DNA of 64,000 nucleotides from Fluviispira multicolorata (GTDB lineage: Bacteria; Bdellovibrionota_B; Oligoflexia; Silvanigrellales; Silvanigrellaceae): contig NZ_WFLN01000008.1 in assembly GCF_009208585.1 (NCBI RefSeq), positions 124,001-188,000 on the forward strand, in the 5' to 3' direction. Shown in pieces: positions 41,572 to 50,642 of this stretch (its first letter is position 1; each line of letters begins with the position of its first letter). Position numbers and translations under genes: made by a program. The notes under the pieces are model-generated. The model did no database searches. It had not been told where the DNA came from and saw only the letters and a list, made by a program, of their open reading frames with translations.

Positions 41572-42528
41572 TTGTCTTTAGTAATGAGCGGAAAATCTTC
41601 TATTACCGATATTAAATACGATTTTTCTAGAGGATTTGGAGCACTAGATTTTAAAACAATTGATACTTCTCTATGGGAATCATTAATCGATTGGTTAAAT
41701 TCACTAGCAAAAGTAGAGTATAAAGTTATTGCAAAATATTATAATAAATTAAAGCGTTACTGTAAAGACAATTTATATCTTGATAAAACATTAAAACTTT
41801 ATTTTTTATTTAGAATTCGACTTGAGTTAGGCATTCATCCTGAACGAAATATTGAAAGTATTTGTTTTAATGTGTTTATTATTGCCTCTAATTTATCAAA
41901 GCTTAAATCAATCGATCAAGTTATGACAAATCTTTATAAATGTACAAACTGTGTAGAGCCAATTGATATTCATAAAGTAAATTATTGGGACTCCCGATTT
42001 TTTACCGATCCTAATAATTATATTAAGAATATTGATGCCAATAATTTTATATTTTTAGTTCATCCTATTCCCGAAGAAAATTATAATAAAAAAGAATTTA
42101 TAAAAATTGAAGAGAGTTTTAAAAATAATGATGCGTTTCTTACAAGTGTTGTCTCTTCTAGGCATAGATTTTTTTACAAAAAAGTGTCTCTTATCTTATC
42201 TGTACCAAAGCAAAATGTTATATCAACTTATTGCTGTAAAGATGAAAGTTCGAGGCTTATGACACCTTCGGAAGTTATTGAAAATACTATTCTACAGAAT
42301 ACAGAAGTCATTGTATGTGGTAGAATTGGTGTGAGCATTCATCCCCGCTTTCCCGTTTCAAGCGAAATTAAAGTAATTGGCGTGATAAACGTTATCGATA
42401 AAAATGTAAAAATTTCGGATGCTGAATACGAAGCTATAGAAAAATATTCACATAAAATTAAAAGAAAATATGGTGTCCCTATCATAAAAATGAATGGTTT
42501 TTTAGAAAATTCAAATCCTATAAACTAA
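41572..42528 (+). CDS. Unknown protein, 318 residues
   Basis: Not recognised. No signal peptide or membrane segment; soluble. The first half is helical with LYKCTNCVEP (CxxC) near residue 123; the second half is mixed alpha/beta with Cys-rich STYCCKDESS and a repeated VCGRIGVSIHPRFP. The likely start is TTG 41572, with AAAGGA 8 bases before; an ATG at 41584 is an alternative. The gene has its own 267-base AT-rich upstream region with an operator-like palindrome and a hairpin, so it is probably regulated separately. Convergent with 42525 by 4 bases. Confidence 0.6.
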   Translation: MSLVMSGKSSITDIKYDFSRGFGALDFKTIDTSLWESLIDWLNSLAKVEYKVIAKYYNKLKRYCKDNLYLDKTLKLYFLFRIRLELGIHPERNIESICFNVFIIASNLSKLKSIDQVMTNLYKCTNCVEPIDIHKVNYWDSRFFTDPNNYIKNIDANNFIFLVHPIPEENYNKKEFIKIEESFKNNDAFLTSVVSSRHRFFYKKVSLILSVPKQNVISTYCCKDESSRLMTPSEVIENTILQNTEVIVCGRIGVSIHPRFPVSSEIKVIGVINVIDKNVKISDAEYEAIEKYSHKIKRKYGVPIIKMNGFLENSNPIN

Positions 42529-43562
42529 AAAAGCCATCCAATTTTTAAGATATTCCAGTAAGGCAATGGGTATTTATTAAGATTATCAGTTAAACTTGTC
42601 TGTAATTGGCTATAAAGCGCTAAGTATTCTGGTGTTGTTGTTAATAAGCTTAAGTATGGAATAGCTGCAGGATCTGTAAAAGTAGTTTTTAAATTAACCG
42701 TGTTTTTTAAAGAATATTGCAAACCAAATTCTGTCCCAATTGCAAACCATCCAAATTTACCTCCCCAAGTTGCAAGCCATCCAAGTTGAGGAGTTAAGTA
42801 AACAGAGGAAATATTAATTTCTTCTTCAACTGGGGTTGTTAACTTTGAAGGGAGTCCTGTAATTGTTGCAATTATAGTTGCATTAGCTTTTAAAGTTATG
42901 TTTCTTTGTCCATAAGCAATACCAATAAAAAAAGAAGAGCCAAATGGAAAAATACTTAATTTTGCTTCATATTGTCTATAAGTCATTTTAAGCGTATCAA
43001 TAGAAAAACTGTCACTTTGATTGTTTAAAAGAGATTTTAATTGTGGAGAAATAAATAGATTTAGATTATTATAGCCTCCATAGCTAAAAGATAATCCAAT
43101 ATATTTAAAAAATTTAGATTCAATACTTATATTTGGTCCCATTAAAATTCCAAAGCCGACCATGGGTCCAAAGCGAATCGGACCAAATAGCCCATCGTCT
43201 TCACTAGGTTTCGAGTCATCTTTTTTTTCTGTGCTTTCAGTACTCTTACTTTCCTTTTTCTCATCTTTAGCAGGTTCAACCTTTTTTACGATTTCAGCTG
43301 GCGGATTTTTGGGTTCTGTAATGATATTTTTTTCAGGCTTAACACCATCAGTTGGTTTTAAATTGTCGTTTTGAATTTTATTTGATCCTTTTGAGTCTAT
43401 AAAAGGATTTTCATAAGAAATTGGGTTGCGAGTGGTGTCATTTATGAGGGGGTTATTAAGATACCTTTGTGAAATGGGAATCGTTGGATCTTCTTGAGGA
43501 AATATATTTGTGAGAAAACTCATTAAAAATATAAATATAAATATTTTCAGTAATTTCCTCAT
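42525..43562 (-). CDS. Outer-membrane/periplasmic protein, unknown
   Basis: 345 residues. Signal peptide (KIFIFIFLMSFLTNIF), then a Pro/Lys/Ser/Glu-rich linker (residues about 70-120) and a C-terminal half of alternating short strands (FGPMVGFGILMGPNIS, FFIGIAYGQRNITL) that looks like a small beta-barrel. ATG 43562 has GGAG 12 bases upstream; a TTG at 43580 is an alternative. No family recognised. Convergent with the 41572 gene. Confidence 0.62.
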   Translation of the reverse strand: MRKLLKIFIFIFLMSFLTNIFPQEDPTIPISQRYLNNPLINDTTRNPISYENPFIDSKGSNKIQNDNLKPTDGVKPEKNIITEPKNPPAEIVKKVEPAKDEKKESKSTESTEKKDDSKPSEDDGLFGPIRFGPMVGFGILMGPNISIESKFFKYIGLSFSYGGYNNLNLFISPQLKSLLNNQSDSFSIDTLKMTYRQYEAKLSIFPFGSSFFIGIAYGQRNITLKANATIIATITGLPSKLTTPVEEEINISSVYLTPQLGWLATWGGKFGWFAIGTEFGLQYSLKNTVNLKTTFTDPAAIPYLSLLTTTPEYLALYSQLQTSLTDNLNKYPLPYWNILKIGWLF

Positions 43563-43632
43563 AAAAAAGAAGATCTCCAAGAATCCTTATTAATTTTGAT
43601 ATTCTTAAAATAATTATATTTTTTGTTACGCA

Positions 43633-44841
43633 TTAAATCAAGGTAATAAATTCACTGATCCATAAATCTCCGCGAATTTTTTCTTCATCTAAGAGAAAAA
43701 TGGATTCTTTATCTAGGATAATTTTGCCTTCCATAATTCCTCTTTTGATTTTTGGTTGATCACTCACTTGCTGAATTATATTTTCATTTTGAGTCATTTT
43801 AATGAGCCATTTGATAGGGATTCCTCTTGGTGTTCTTAATAAAGTGAATATCATCTCTTCTAAATATTCTTTTTTTGTACGAGGCGGATCGTAATGAATA
43901 GAAAAATTTTTCATCCTTTGATCTTGTTGGGAAAAAATCAGTTCATCATTCCCCGGAGCAAATGATTTTATTTTTTCCTCCCCAATTCTGTAGCGGATTC
44001 CATAAGGAAATTGATCTGTTGGAGGTAACAGTCCATGAGCTCCAGTACCTACTCCAATATAAGGGAGGCCATGCCAATATATATGATTATGGCGTGTTTC
44101 CAGTTTAGAAAAATTGCTCGTCTCCAATTGTTTAAAACCAAGTGATTTGCATTTATTTAATATTTGTAAATACTCATTTGCTGCATTCTCGTCACAAGCA
44201 AAATCAGAGTTTGCAAATAGAGTTCTTTTCTCAATGGAAAGTGCATAAGCAGAAATTCCTGTTGCACCTGCATCAAACAATTGTTGAATTTCATCTTCCA
44301 CATTTAGTGTACGTATTTCTTTTTTTAAACCATAAATAAGATCCACTTGTATATTCTTAAATCCAGCCTTTTGCGCCCATTTTATATTTTTTATAATTGT
44401 TTCTTTTGAGTGCTTTCTCCCAAGTGTTTTTAATGTCGTTGGACACAGGGATTGAGCTCCTAAAGTGATTCTATCAAAGCCAACATTTAAATAATTAAAG
44501 AAACGTCTTTCAATATTTGTAAGGGGATTTGTTTCCAGAGTCACTTCTTCTAAAATATATTTTTCTCTAATTTTATTTAATAGAGGCTGATAAAAAGATG
44601 CTTCAAATAAACCAGGAGTTCCTCCTCCAAAGTAAACAGTAGCATGGTCTTTACTTATTGGACTTGGCAACTGATTTAGAAAATAGTCAAGTTGAAGGGA
44701 GAGTTCAGAAAAAAATGCGTTTACATCTTTTTTTGAAAACTGAGAGGTTTTTACAAAATCACAGTAAGGACATATATGGGGGCAAAATGGAATATGTAAA
44801 TAAATTCCTATACGAGATTTTTGTATTAGATGAGAAATCAT
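43633..44841 (-). CDS. hemW: HemW-type radical SAM heme chaperone
   Basis: About 402 residues. The radical SAM cluster motif is CPHICPYCDF (CxxxCxxC), followed by VYFGGGTPG and TLGAQSLCPTTLKTLGR, typical of HemW, which delivers heme to acceptors and was earlier called oxygen-independent coproporphyrinogen oxidase-like. The start is ATG 44841, overlapping the stop of the upstream aminotransferase/regulator as ATGA; the homology begins right after it. Earlier in-frame starts (44856, 44880) overlap that gene without an SD. Confidence 0.92.
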   Translation of the reverse strand: MISHLIQKSRIGIYLHIPFCPHICPYCDFVKTSQFSKKDVNAFFSELSLQLDYFLNQLPSPISKDHATVYFGGGTPGLFEASFYQPLLNKIREKYILEEVTLETNPLTNIERRFFNYLNVGFDRITLGAQSLCPTTLKTLGRKHSKETIIKNIKWAQKAGFKNIQVDLIYGLKKEIRTLNVEDEIQQLFDAGATGISAYALSIEKRTLFANSDFACDENAANEYLQILNKCKSLGFKQLETSNFSKLETRHNHIYWHGLPYIGVGTGAHGLLPPTDQFPYGIRYRIGEEKIKSFAPGNDELIFSQQDQRMKNFSIHYDPPRTKKEYLEEMIFTLLRTPRGIPIKWLIKMTQNENIIQQVSDQPKIKRGIMEGKIILDKESIFLLDEEKIRGDLWISEFITLI

Positions 44842-46406
44842 TTTTTTAAAATCCATTTTCTTGAAGAAGAGTTTCTCCAAATTGTAAATACGTTTTCAAG
44901 TGCACTATATGTTTGAACAGGCTCAAGTGTTGCAAAATTTATTCTCATTTCATTGCTTTTAGTTCCGTAAGGATAAAAAATATGTCCAGGAGCTATGGAT
45001 ATTTTCTTTTCAAGTGCTCTTTCATAAACCGTATTTAAATCTCCTCCTTCAGGAAATTTAAACCATAAAAAAAGGCCTGCCTCAGGGTAATTCCATTGCG
45101 AATTTTGTGGAGAAAGCTTTTTTAACATTGCAATTAAAGTATCTCTTTTTGATCGATAACTTTCTTTTACTTTTTGAATATGTTTTTTGAGTATTCCTCT
45201 AATTATCATTTCATAAATAATTTGTTGATCTAGTATTGAAGTAGAGATATCAGTTGTCATTTTTGAAAGAATCAATTTTTGAATATTTTCCTCACTTGCA
45301 GCAATATATCCTAGACGTATCCCAGGGGCAAAAGTCTTAGAGAAGCTCGAGATATAAATTGTTTTTTTCAATCCGTCCATAACGGAAAGCAATGGAGGTA
45401 AAAATTCATCGAAATTGAGTCCCTTAAATATATCAAGTTCTATAATAATAGCATTAATTTCCAAAGCTAAATTTAAAAGAGTGTGGCGTTCAATAGAACT
45501 TAAAATGCCGCCAGTGGGATTGTGGCAGTTTGTGTAAGTAATTATAATTTTAGGTTTTTTCTCTCTAATTTCTTTCTTTTTTTCATCAGATATTATTAGC
45601 TGTGCGCTATTTCTATTCAATTCTATAATTTGTAACCTTCTGTTTGTCAGAATAGGAAAGAGAATAGCAAAGTTTGGCACTTCAATGGCAATGTTATCGC
45701 CAGGCATTAAGTAAGTATCAAGAACAATATTTAAGGCATGCAATGCTCCATTTGAAATAAGAATTTGCGATGCATTTAAGACGGGCATGCCTAATTGTTC
45801 GAGCTCAAAAGCAAGAACTTCCCTCAAACTTGGAAGACCTTGTGAAGATGGATAAGAAAAAATAGCGGTGTGTGTGCTTGATAAAACAAAACGTGAAATG
45901 GCTCTTAAGTCTTCCATTAAACCCAAGGCTTTTGCTGGTTCTCCATTACCAAGATATGTAATTCCTTCACTAAATGAATTTGTAAATGGTATTATTTTTG
46001 GTAAGCACTCTTTAATCTGTAGCTGACTTAAAGCAGAAGATTTTTCTAATAGGTTTGGTTTTTTTTCAGATAAAAAATCAAAATTAGATGTATTAAAATT
46101 TTTATTTTCTAATATTTCATTGAATGATTTTATGTCTGTTTTGTAATTTCTTTTTACTTTATAAGTTACAAAATAGCCACTTCCCTGTTTTGGAGATATA
46201 TAACCATGATCACTCAGTTTCTCATATGCTGTGATAACGCCAATTTTATTTATTTTAAGTTGAACCGACAAATCTCTGATACTAGGTAATTTTGTTCCAA
46301 TTAAAAGTGTACCGCTTTTAATAGCGGCTTCAAATTGTTCGGCTATTTGGTCAGAAAAAGATTGTTTTTTAATTCGATCAATTTGAACCTTTTGAAAAGC
46401 AACCAT
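44838..46406 (-). CDS. MocR/PdxR-type GntR regulator with aminotransferase domain
   Basis: About 522 residues: N-terminal winged-helix GntR domain (first about 70; SIRDLSVQLKINKIGVITAYEKLSDHGYI) joined by a linker to a type I PLP aminotransferase fold with Lys in SSFSKTFAPGIRLGY and the DNIAIEVPNF and TNCHNPTGG substrate motifs. Such proteins regulate by binding PLP or an aldimine. ATG 46406 (MVAFQ) has GAGG 9 bases upstream; the ORF extends 41 residues further without family similarity. Overlaps hemW by 4 bases. Target genes unknown. Confidence 0.88.
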   Translation of the reverse strand: MVAFQKVQIDRIKKQSFSDQIAEQFEAAIKSGTLLIGTKLPSIRDLSVQLKINKIGVITAYEKLSDHGYISPKQGSGYFVTYKVKRNYKTDIKSFNEILENKNFNTSNFDFLSEKKPNLLEKSSALSQLQIKECLPKIIPFTNSFSEGITYLGNGEPAKALGLMEDLRAISRFVLSSTHTAIFSYPSSQGLPSLREVLAFELEQLGMPVLNASQILISNGALHALNIVLDTYLMPGDNIAIEVPNFAILFPILTNRRLQIIELNRNSAQLIISDEKKKEIREKKPKIIITYTNCHNPTGGILSSIERHTLLNLALEINAIIIELDIFKGLNFDEFLPPLLSVMDGLKKTIYISSFSKTFAPGIRLGYIAASEENIQKLILSKMTTDISTSILDQQIIYEMIIRGILKKHIQKVKESYRSKRDTLIAMLKKLSPQNSQWNYPEAGLFLWFKFPEGGDLNTVYERALEKKISIAPGHIFYPYGTKSNEMRINFATLEPVQTYSALENVFTIWRNSSSRKWILKK

Positions 46407-46665
46407 TACTCTAAACCTCATAAATTGTAGGGAATATTTTAAATCATACTTGCTTAGAACGAAGTCTTTGTAGCATATTTGTGAATTATTAACCAGTACA
46501 GTTGCAATAAAGTCATAGGTACAGTTCAATGATCCTGAGCTAAGCTGTATCTAACTCTCAACCGAAATTAAAATTAATATAAAGTTGAAATTATGAGTCT
46601 CCAATAAATGAATCAAAATTGACTCTTTATTTCAATTTTAGAGATTTTTTTTGAAGGAGAATTTT

Positions 46666-46899
46666 ATGAAAGACAAAAATATTTACGATCTTCATTCTTT
46701 TTATATAAAGAATAGTTTTAATGAAGCATCAAATTGGGAGCGAATTGAAGGAGTGTCAGACGGGCAAGCACGGTTTGATGGAAGTACTCATTGCAATTTT
46801 AAATCAGAGAGTCCAAAAAATGCAAAATTAGCTAAAGATACAGTTAATAAATTAGCATTCACAGGGGCTGTGAGAAGAGTTATTAAATTTTTAAAATGA
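46666..46899 (+). CDS. Unknown small basic protein, 77 residues
   Basis: Not recognised. Polar and Lys/Asn-rich with two small Cys-free turns; a single Cys (HCNF). No membrane segment. ATG 46666 has a very good GAAGGAG 6 bases before it, strong evidence that it is translated. It is divergent from the MocR-type regulator, whose control is a possibility. A T-run hairpin follows the stop. Confidence 0.6.
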   Translation: MKDKNIYDLHSFYIKNSFNEASNWERIEGVSDGQARFDGSTHCNFKSESPKNAKLAKDTVNKLAFTGAVRRVIKFLK

Positions 46900-46905
46900 A
46901 TAAAG

Positions 46906-46946
46906 AATTATAATATTTGATTTAAATAATTTAATTATAATTTTTT
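46906..46946 (+). terminator. Probable terminator after the 46666 gene
   Basis: AATTATAAT (46906-46914) pairs with ATTATAATT (46934-46942), followed by TTTT to 46946. Low G+C stem, so only a probable terminator. Confidence 0.4.
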
Positions 46947-47163
46947 ATGACCTTACTTTCTTATCGAATATTTTTTTTAATAATTTGACAATACTATTAA
47001 ATCATGACAATTTTTGTTCGTTGATGGTTTTTGCAGAAAACATGATTCCTTACATTTATGAGTATAAATTACTTTTAAGTTCGATGACCTACCATCATAC
47101 ACTCTTTGTAAGTGTTTATAGATCGAGATTCGAAAGGATCTTACTGTAAAAAGAATATGAAAA

Positions 47164-49317
47164 ATGTATAAAATAATAGGCGTATTGTGCGGAGTGTTTC
47201 CGAATTTTATTTATGCACAAAATTCAATGTCAATTCCAGTTATCTCAGATACTGAAAAGAATGAAAAAACAAGTGATTCTAAAAGTAAAAATCAAACAGC
47301 TAAAGACTCAGTTGAGAATCCTGCCAGTTTAAATGTCAATCAAGAAAATGTTTCAGTACAAACTTTACCGGGAAGTGCTCCATCGCCAAAAAGTATTGCA
47401 GATCTCACAGATAAAGTAACATCTGCTCAGGTAGAGCATTTTGGTGGAGAAGCAGGTGCCTTGCGTGTGCGCTTACGAGGCTCACGTGCTTTTGAACCTA
47501 CGTACTATTTCAATGGATTTGTCCTTACTGGAGCAGGAAGTGGTGAACAAAATTTAAGTCTTTTACCAAATACATTTGTTGGACAGTTAAATGTTTATCC
47601 CGACGCTCCTCCTTTTTGGTTAAGTTCTATGGGAATTGGTGGTGATATAAATATAAAATCATGTCGACGTATCAGTTGCTTTTATTACGGGAAAAATGCC
47701 TTTACAAATTTATTTAAATTATCAACTCGCATTGGATCTTTTGGATATAAAGAGGCATCGGTCATTCATTCTATTAAGATCAGTAAGCATACAGAAATAT
47801 TTTCTACTTTAGATTATATAACAAGCCAAGAAAATTATTCGGTCTTTAATAATAACAATTCTTCTTTAAGTGCAGATATTGGAACCTATGAAAAATTACA
47901 GAATAATGATTTTTCTAAAACGAGCGGCGGTATTGGTCTTTCAAGTTATAATGAATTTTTTGGAAAAATTAAATTTGATTTGGCTTTTGGGCTTCAAAAT
48001 AAAGGTGTGCCTGCCGAAGTGGGGTCTCAAGCAGGTACGCAAAGGCTCAATCGAAATCTTTTGTTAACGACTTTGAGTTCAGAAAAAATATTTGCTGAAA
48101 ATGGCTTACAGTGGAACAATCAAATCGGTTTTTTATACAACACCGCTGATAATAAAAATTTTAATAGCAATTCTAATTTTGCATCGCAGGCGGCTAATTC
48201 AACAAATACTTCTGTACAAGTTAAAACATTTCTTATTTTACCGTCAAATTTAATAAGTCATGAGCAAACAGGTGTTTCTTTAGATTTTAACCGTTCTGAA
48301 CAAGAGACGAATACAACAGTGCCAAATAGTTCTTCTCAAATGAACAGTCATGTAAATGTAAATAGAACTGAAGTTCGTTCTGCTTTATTTGAAGCAGTTA
48401 TCTTTCCAATAACCGAACAGTGGATATTTTCAAGCAATGTCAATGCATGGATTTCTTTTGCTGGTGCAAATGCTAATATGGTTGAGAGTTATCCTAGTGT
48501 AGACAGTTCTTCTTCGCTGCAAAAAAGTGATCGCGAAAAACCAGTTTCGGGTTATACTTTTTCGTTGCAAAATAAATTTTATGAAATGGTCCATTATATT
48601 CGCTACGTAAAATCACAGCGCAGACCTTATTTATCTGAAGTTTACGGTTCACCTGATGGAGTTATTCCAAATGTTAATTTGGTTCCTGAAAGCAGTCAAA
48701 AAGTAGAAACAGGTTTTAATTTTCCAATTGGAGAGATTGGTTATTTTTATGCAAAAGATACCGATCTTATTTTTTTAAAAGCAATTTCACAGACAACTTT
48801 TCAATACGATAACATAGAAGACAGTTCACGTAATGGCATGTTTTTATACACAGATTATTATCTTACAAAATTTTGGAATATAGGTTTTTCTTACCAATAT
48901 TTACTCGCAAAAATGCATAAAAATGGTGAAGAAACTGATGTTCCACGTTCTGCTCGTCACTATTTTAATGCATCGACTTCCATCGAAAATATTTCACTTG
49001 GCCATATTTTTAGTTATGAAACTAAGTTTGCTGCTTATGCCAATATGAATTGGCAAAGTTCTTTTTATTTAGATTATACTAACAGCAGCCAAATGGATAT
49101 TCCTCCTATTTATAATTCGGGCTTTGCTTTTTCTTTTCAAAATACATTGCTTGCTCAAGCTTTTTCTCTTTCTTTAGATATTTACAATATTGCAAATGAA
49201 TCTTTTGCTACTTTATCAAACTCAACAGGTACAGTGCAGAGTGTTCAATCAAATGGATATCTTGGTTTTCCTCCCCCCGGTCGACGTGTTTATTTAACCC
49301 TTTCAGGAGAATTTTAG
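47164..49317 (+). CDS. TonB-dependent outer-membrane receptor
   Basis: 717 residues. Signal peptide (MYKIIGVLCGVFPNFIYA), a Lys/Ser-rich linker, a plug domain (GALRVRLRGSRAFEPTYYFNG, then a Cys-pair loop SCRRISC) and a long run of alternating strands ending in the terminal aromatic YLTLSGEF. The substrate is not clear: iron, cobalamin or a peptide/sugar are possible. It is followed 1 base later by a lipoprotein gene in the same operon. No Fur-box-like site was recognised upstream. Confidence 0.82.
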   Translation: MYKIIGVLCGVFPNFIYAQNSMSIPVISDTEKNEKTSDSKSKNQTAKDSVENPASLNVNQENVSVQTLPGSAPSPKSIADLTDKVTSAQVEHFGGEAGALRVRLRGSRAFEPTYYFNGFVLTGAGSGEQNLSLLPNTFVGQLNVYPDAPPFWLSSMGIGGDINIKSCRRISCFYYGKNAFTNLFKLSTRIGSFGYKEASVIHSIKISKHTEIFSTLDYITSQENYSVFNNNNSSLSADIGTYEKLQNNDFSKTSGGIGLSSYNEFFGKIKFDLAFGLQNKGVPAEVGSQAGTQRLNRNLLLTTLSSEKIFAENGLQWNNQIGFLYNTADNKNFNSNSNFASQAANSTNTSVQVKTFLILPSNLISHEQTGVSLDFNRSEQETNTTVPNSSSQMNSHVNVNRTEVRSALFEAVIFPITEQWIFSSNVNAWISFAGANANMVESYPSVDSSSSLQKSDREKPVSGYTFSLQNKFYEMVHYIRYVKSQRRPYLSEVYGSPDGVIPNVNLVPESSQKVETGFNFPIGEIGYFYAKDTDLIFLKAISQTTFQYDNIEDSSRNGMFLYTDYYLTKFWNIGFSYQYLLAKMHKNGEETDVPRSARHYFNASTSIENISLGHIFSYETKFAAYANMNWQSSFYLDYTNSSQMDIPPIYNSGFAFSFQNTLLAQAFSLSLDIYNIANESFATLSNSTGTVQSVQSNGYLGFPPPGRRVYLTLSGEF

Positions 49318-49318
49318 T

Positions 49319-50503
49319 ATGAGATTACATTTTATTGCTCTATTCGTGTTGTGCTCATTATTAATTGCAGCATGTGGAACTAAGAAACAAAATGTTGTTC
49401 CTACAATAAATGTGCAGTCCGATCAAATTATGTTTACGACCTATGATTATATGAATAAATTTGTTAAATTATATTCCTTTGATTTTGGAACGAAAAGCAT
49501 TAAAGAATTAAATCATATAAGTGGTTCAAGTGATTCAATAGCTTTCCAGACAAACGATCGGTTTGGAGACATTAAAGATTTTTATTTGGTTGAAAGATTT
49601 TCATCGGAAAAAAATTCAAGAGTGACTCATTATAATAAGAGTGAGAGACAAAATCAATATACTTCCTTTCCAATGAATATGAAAGATATGATTTTTTTTA
49701 ATGATGAATTAATAAGTATTGGCTATGATAAAGGAGAAATTATTAAAACGGATCTTTCATTAAAAACAAAACTGCCATTAACTGCAATAAAAAAATTAGA
49801 GCACACTCCAGATGAGGCCTCGATTTCTGATAAAAATATTAATTCAGTTTTAATTGTAAATGAAAGAGTTTTTCTAGTTTCTGTTGGATCTTATAGTAAG
49901 GATGACAAAGGAAAAAGCGATAAATTTCCTAAGATTTATCTATTAAATGATGAATTAACATCTGTTGAAAAATCATGGCCCATTCAAAATTGCTTTAATG
50001 CTGCAAGTCAGCAGAGAGTGATTGACAAGAGTAAATTATTGCTTTCTTGTGATCCTAATTATGGAATGAAATCTGATTATCCTTCATTGGTTTTAATTAA
50101 TGCCGCAGCAATTGATATAAGTGAAAATTTACTTTCTTCAAATGCTGAAAAAATATTAAATTCAAACTCATTTACATCACCAAATATTTATCAAGTTTCT
50201 TTAAGTGGAGTTTCAAAGGATAAAAAAAGTATTTTTATAACAGAATATTCTTCTTACCAAGTTGTTGATAAATCCTATTGGCTAAATTTAGAAAATAATG
50301 TTGTAACTCAAGTTAATAACGTTGCTGAACATGTCTTTTATAACAAAAAAAATGATTCCTATATTTTTAATTGCTATTTTATAGATGGCAAATGCGAAAA
50401 AGATAAGTTCGTCATTTCTAAATATATGGATGGAAGGAATCCTGAATTTGTCAATGCAAAAATTTATGGATTTTTTACAGGATTTCCTAAAGTATTAAAT
50501 TAA
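49319..50503 (+). CDS. Lipoprotein, unknown, operon partner of the TonB-dependent receptor
   Basis: 394 residues. Signal peptide with lipobox LLIAAC (Cys at about 19), then a mixed alpha/beta protein with repeated Tyr/Ser-rich strands, perhaps a propeller. The ATG follows the receptor stop by 1 base with GGAGA upstream, so the two are co-translated. By analogy with SusD-like pairs it may sit on the outer membrane and capture the receptor's ligand, but it shows no SusD signature. No family recognised. Confidence 0.65.
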   Translation: MRLHFIALFVLCSLLIAACGTKKQNVVPTINVQSDQIMFTTYDYMNKFVKLYSFDFGTKSIKELNHISGSSDSIAFQTNDRFGDIKDFYLVERFSSEKNSRVTHYNKSERQNQYTSFPMNMKDMIFFNDELISIGYDKGEIIKTDLSLKTKLPLTAIKKLEHTPDEASISDKNINSVLIVNERVFLVSVGSYSKDDKGKSDKFPKIYLLNDELTSVEKSWPIQNCFNAASQQRVIDKSKLLLSCDPNYGMKSDYPSLVLINAAAIDISENLLSSNAEKILNSNSFTSPNIYQVSLSGVSKDKKSIFITEYSSYQVVDKSYWLNLENNVVTQVNNVAEHVFYNKKNDSYIFNCYFIDGKCEKDKFVISKYMDGRNPEFVNAKIYGFFTGFPKVLN

Positions 50504-50531
50504 TAATACGCTTTCTTTTTTATCCATTTTT

Positions 50532-50607
50532 TAGAGAAGTGATTTTGGTTGCAAAGAGTGCTTAAATGCGAGTAATCCTTCTCTATGAAAACTGCCAAAG
50601 GGCAGTT
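50532..50607 (+). ncRNA. Structured leader upstream of rlmM (candidate)
   Basis: A 12-bp stem with one bulge: TAGAGAAG (50532-50539) plus GATT (50541-50544) pair with AATC (50574-50577) plus CTTCTCTA (50578-50585), enclosing 29 bases. A second 7-bp hairpin follows, AACTGCC/GGCAGTT (50590-50607). No T-run follows either stem. It may be a 5' leader element of rlmM, 36 bases downstream. Confidence 0.4.
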
Positions 50608-50642
50608 GTGCGAATTTGACTTAAAATAAGAAAGCCTAAAAT

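Noticed and set aside
50590-50607. Terminator of the lipoprotein gene
   Set aside because: AACTGCC/GGCAGTT has no following T-run on the plus strand, so it is described as part of the rlmM leader instead.
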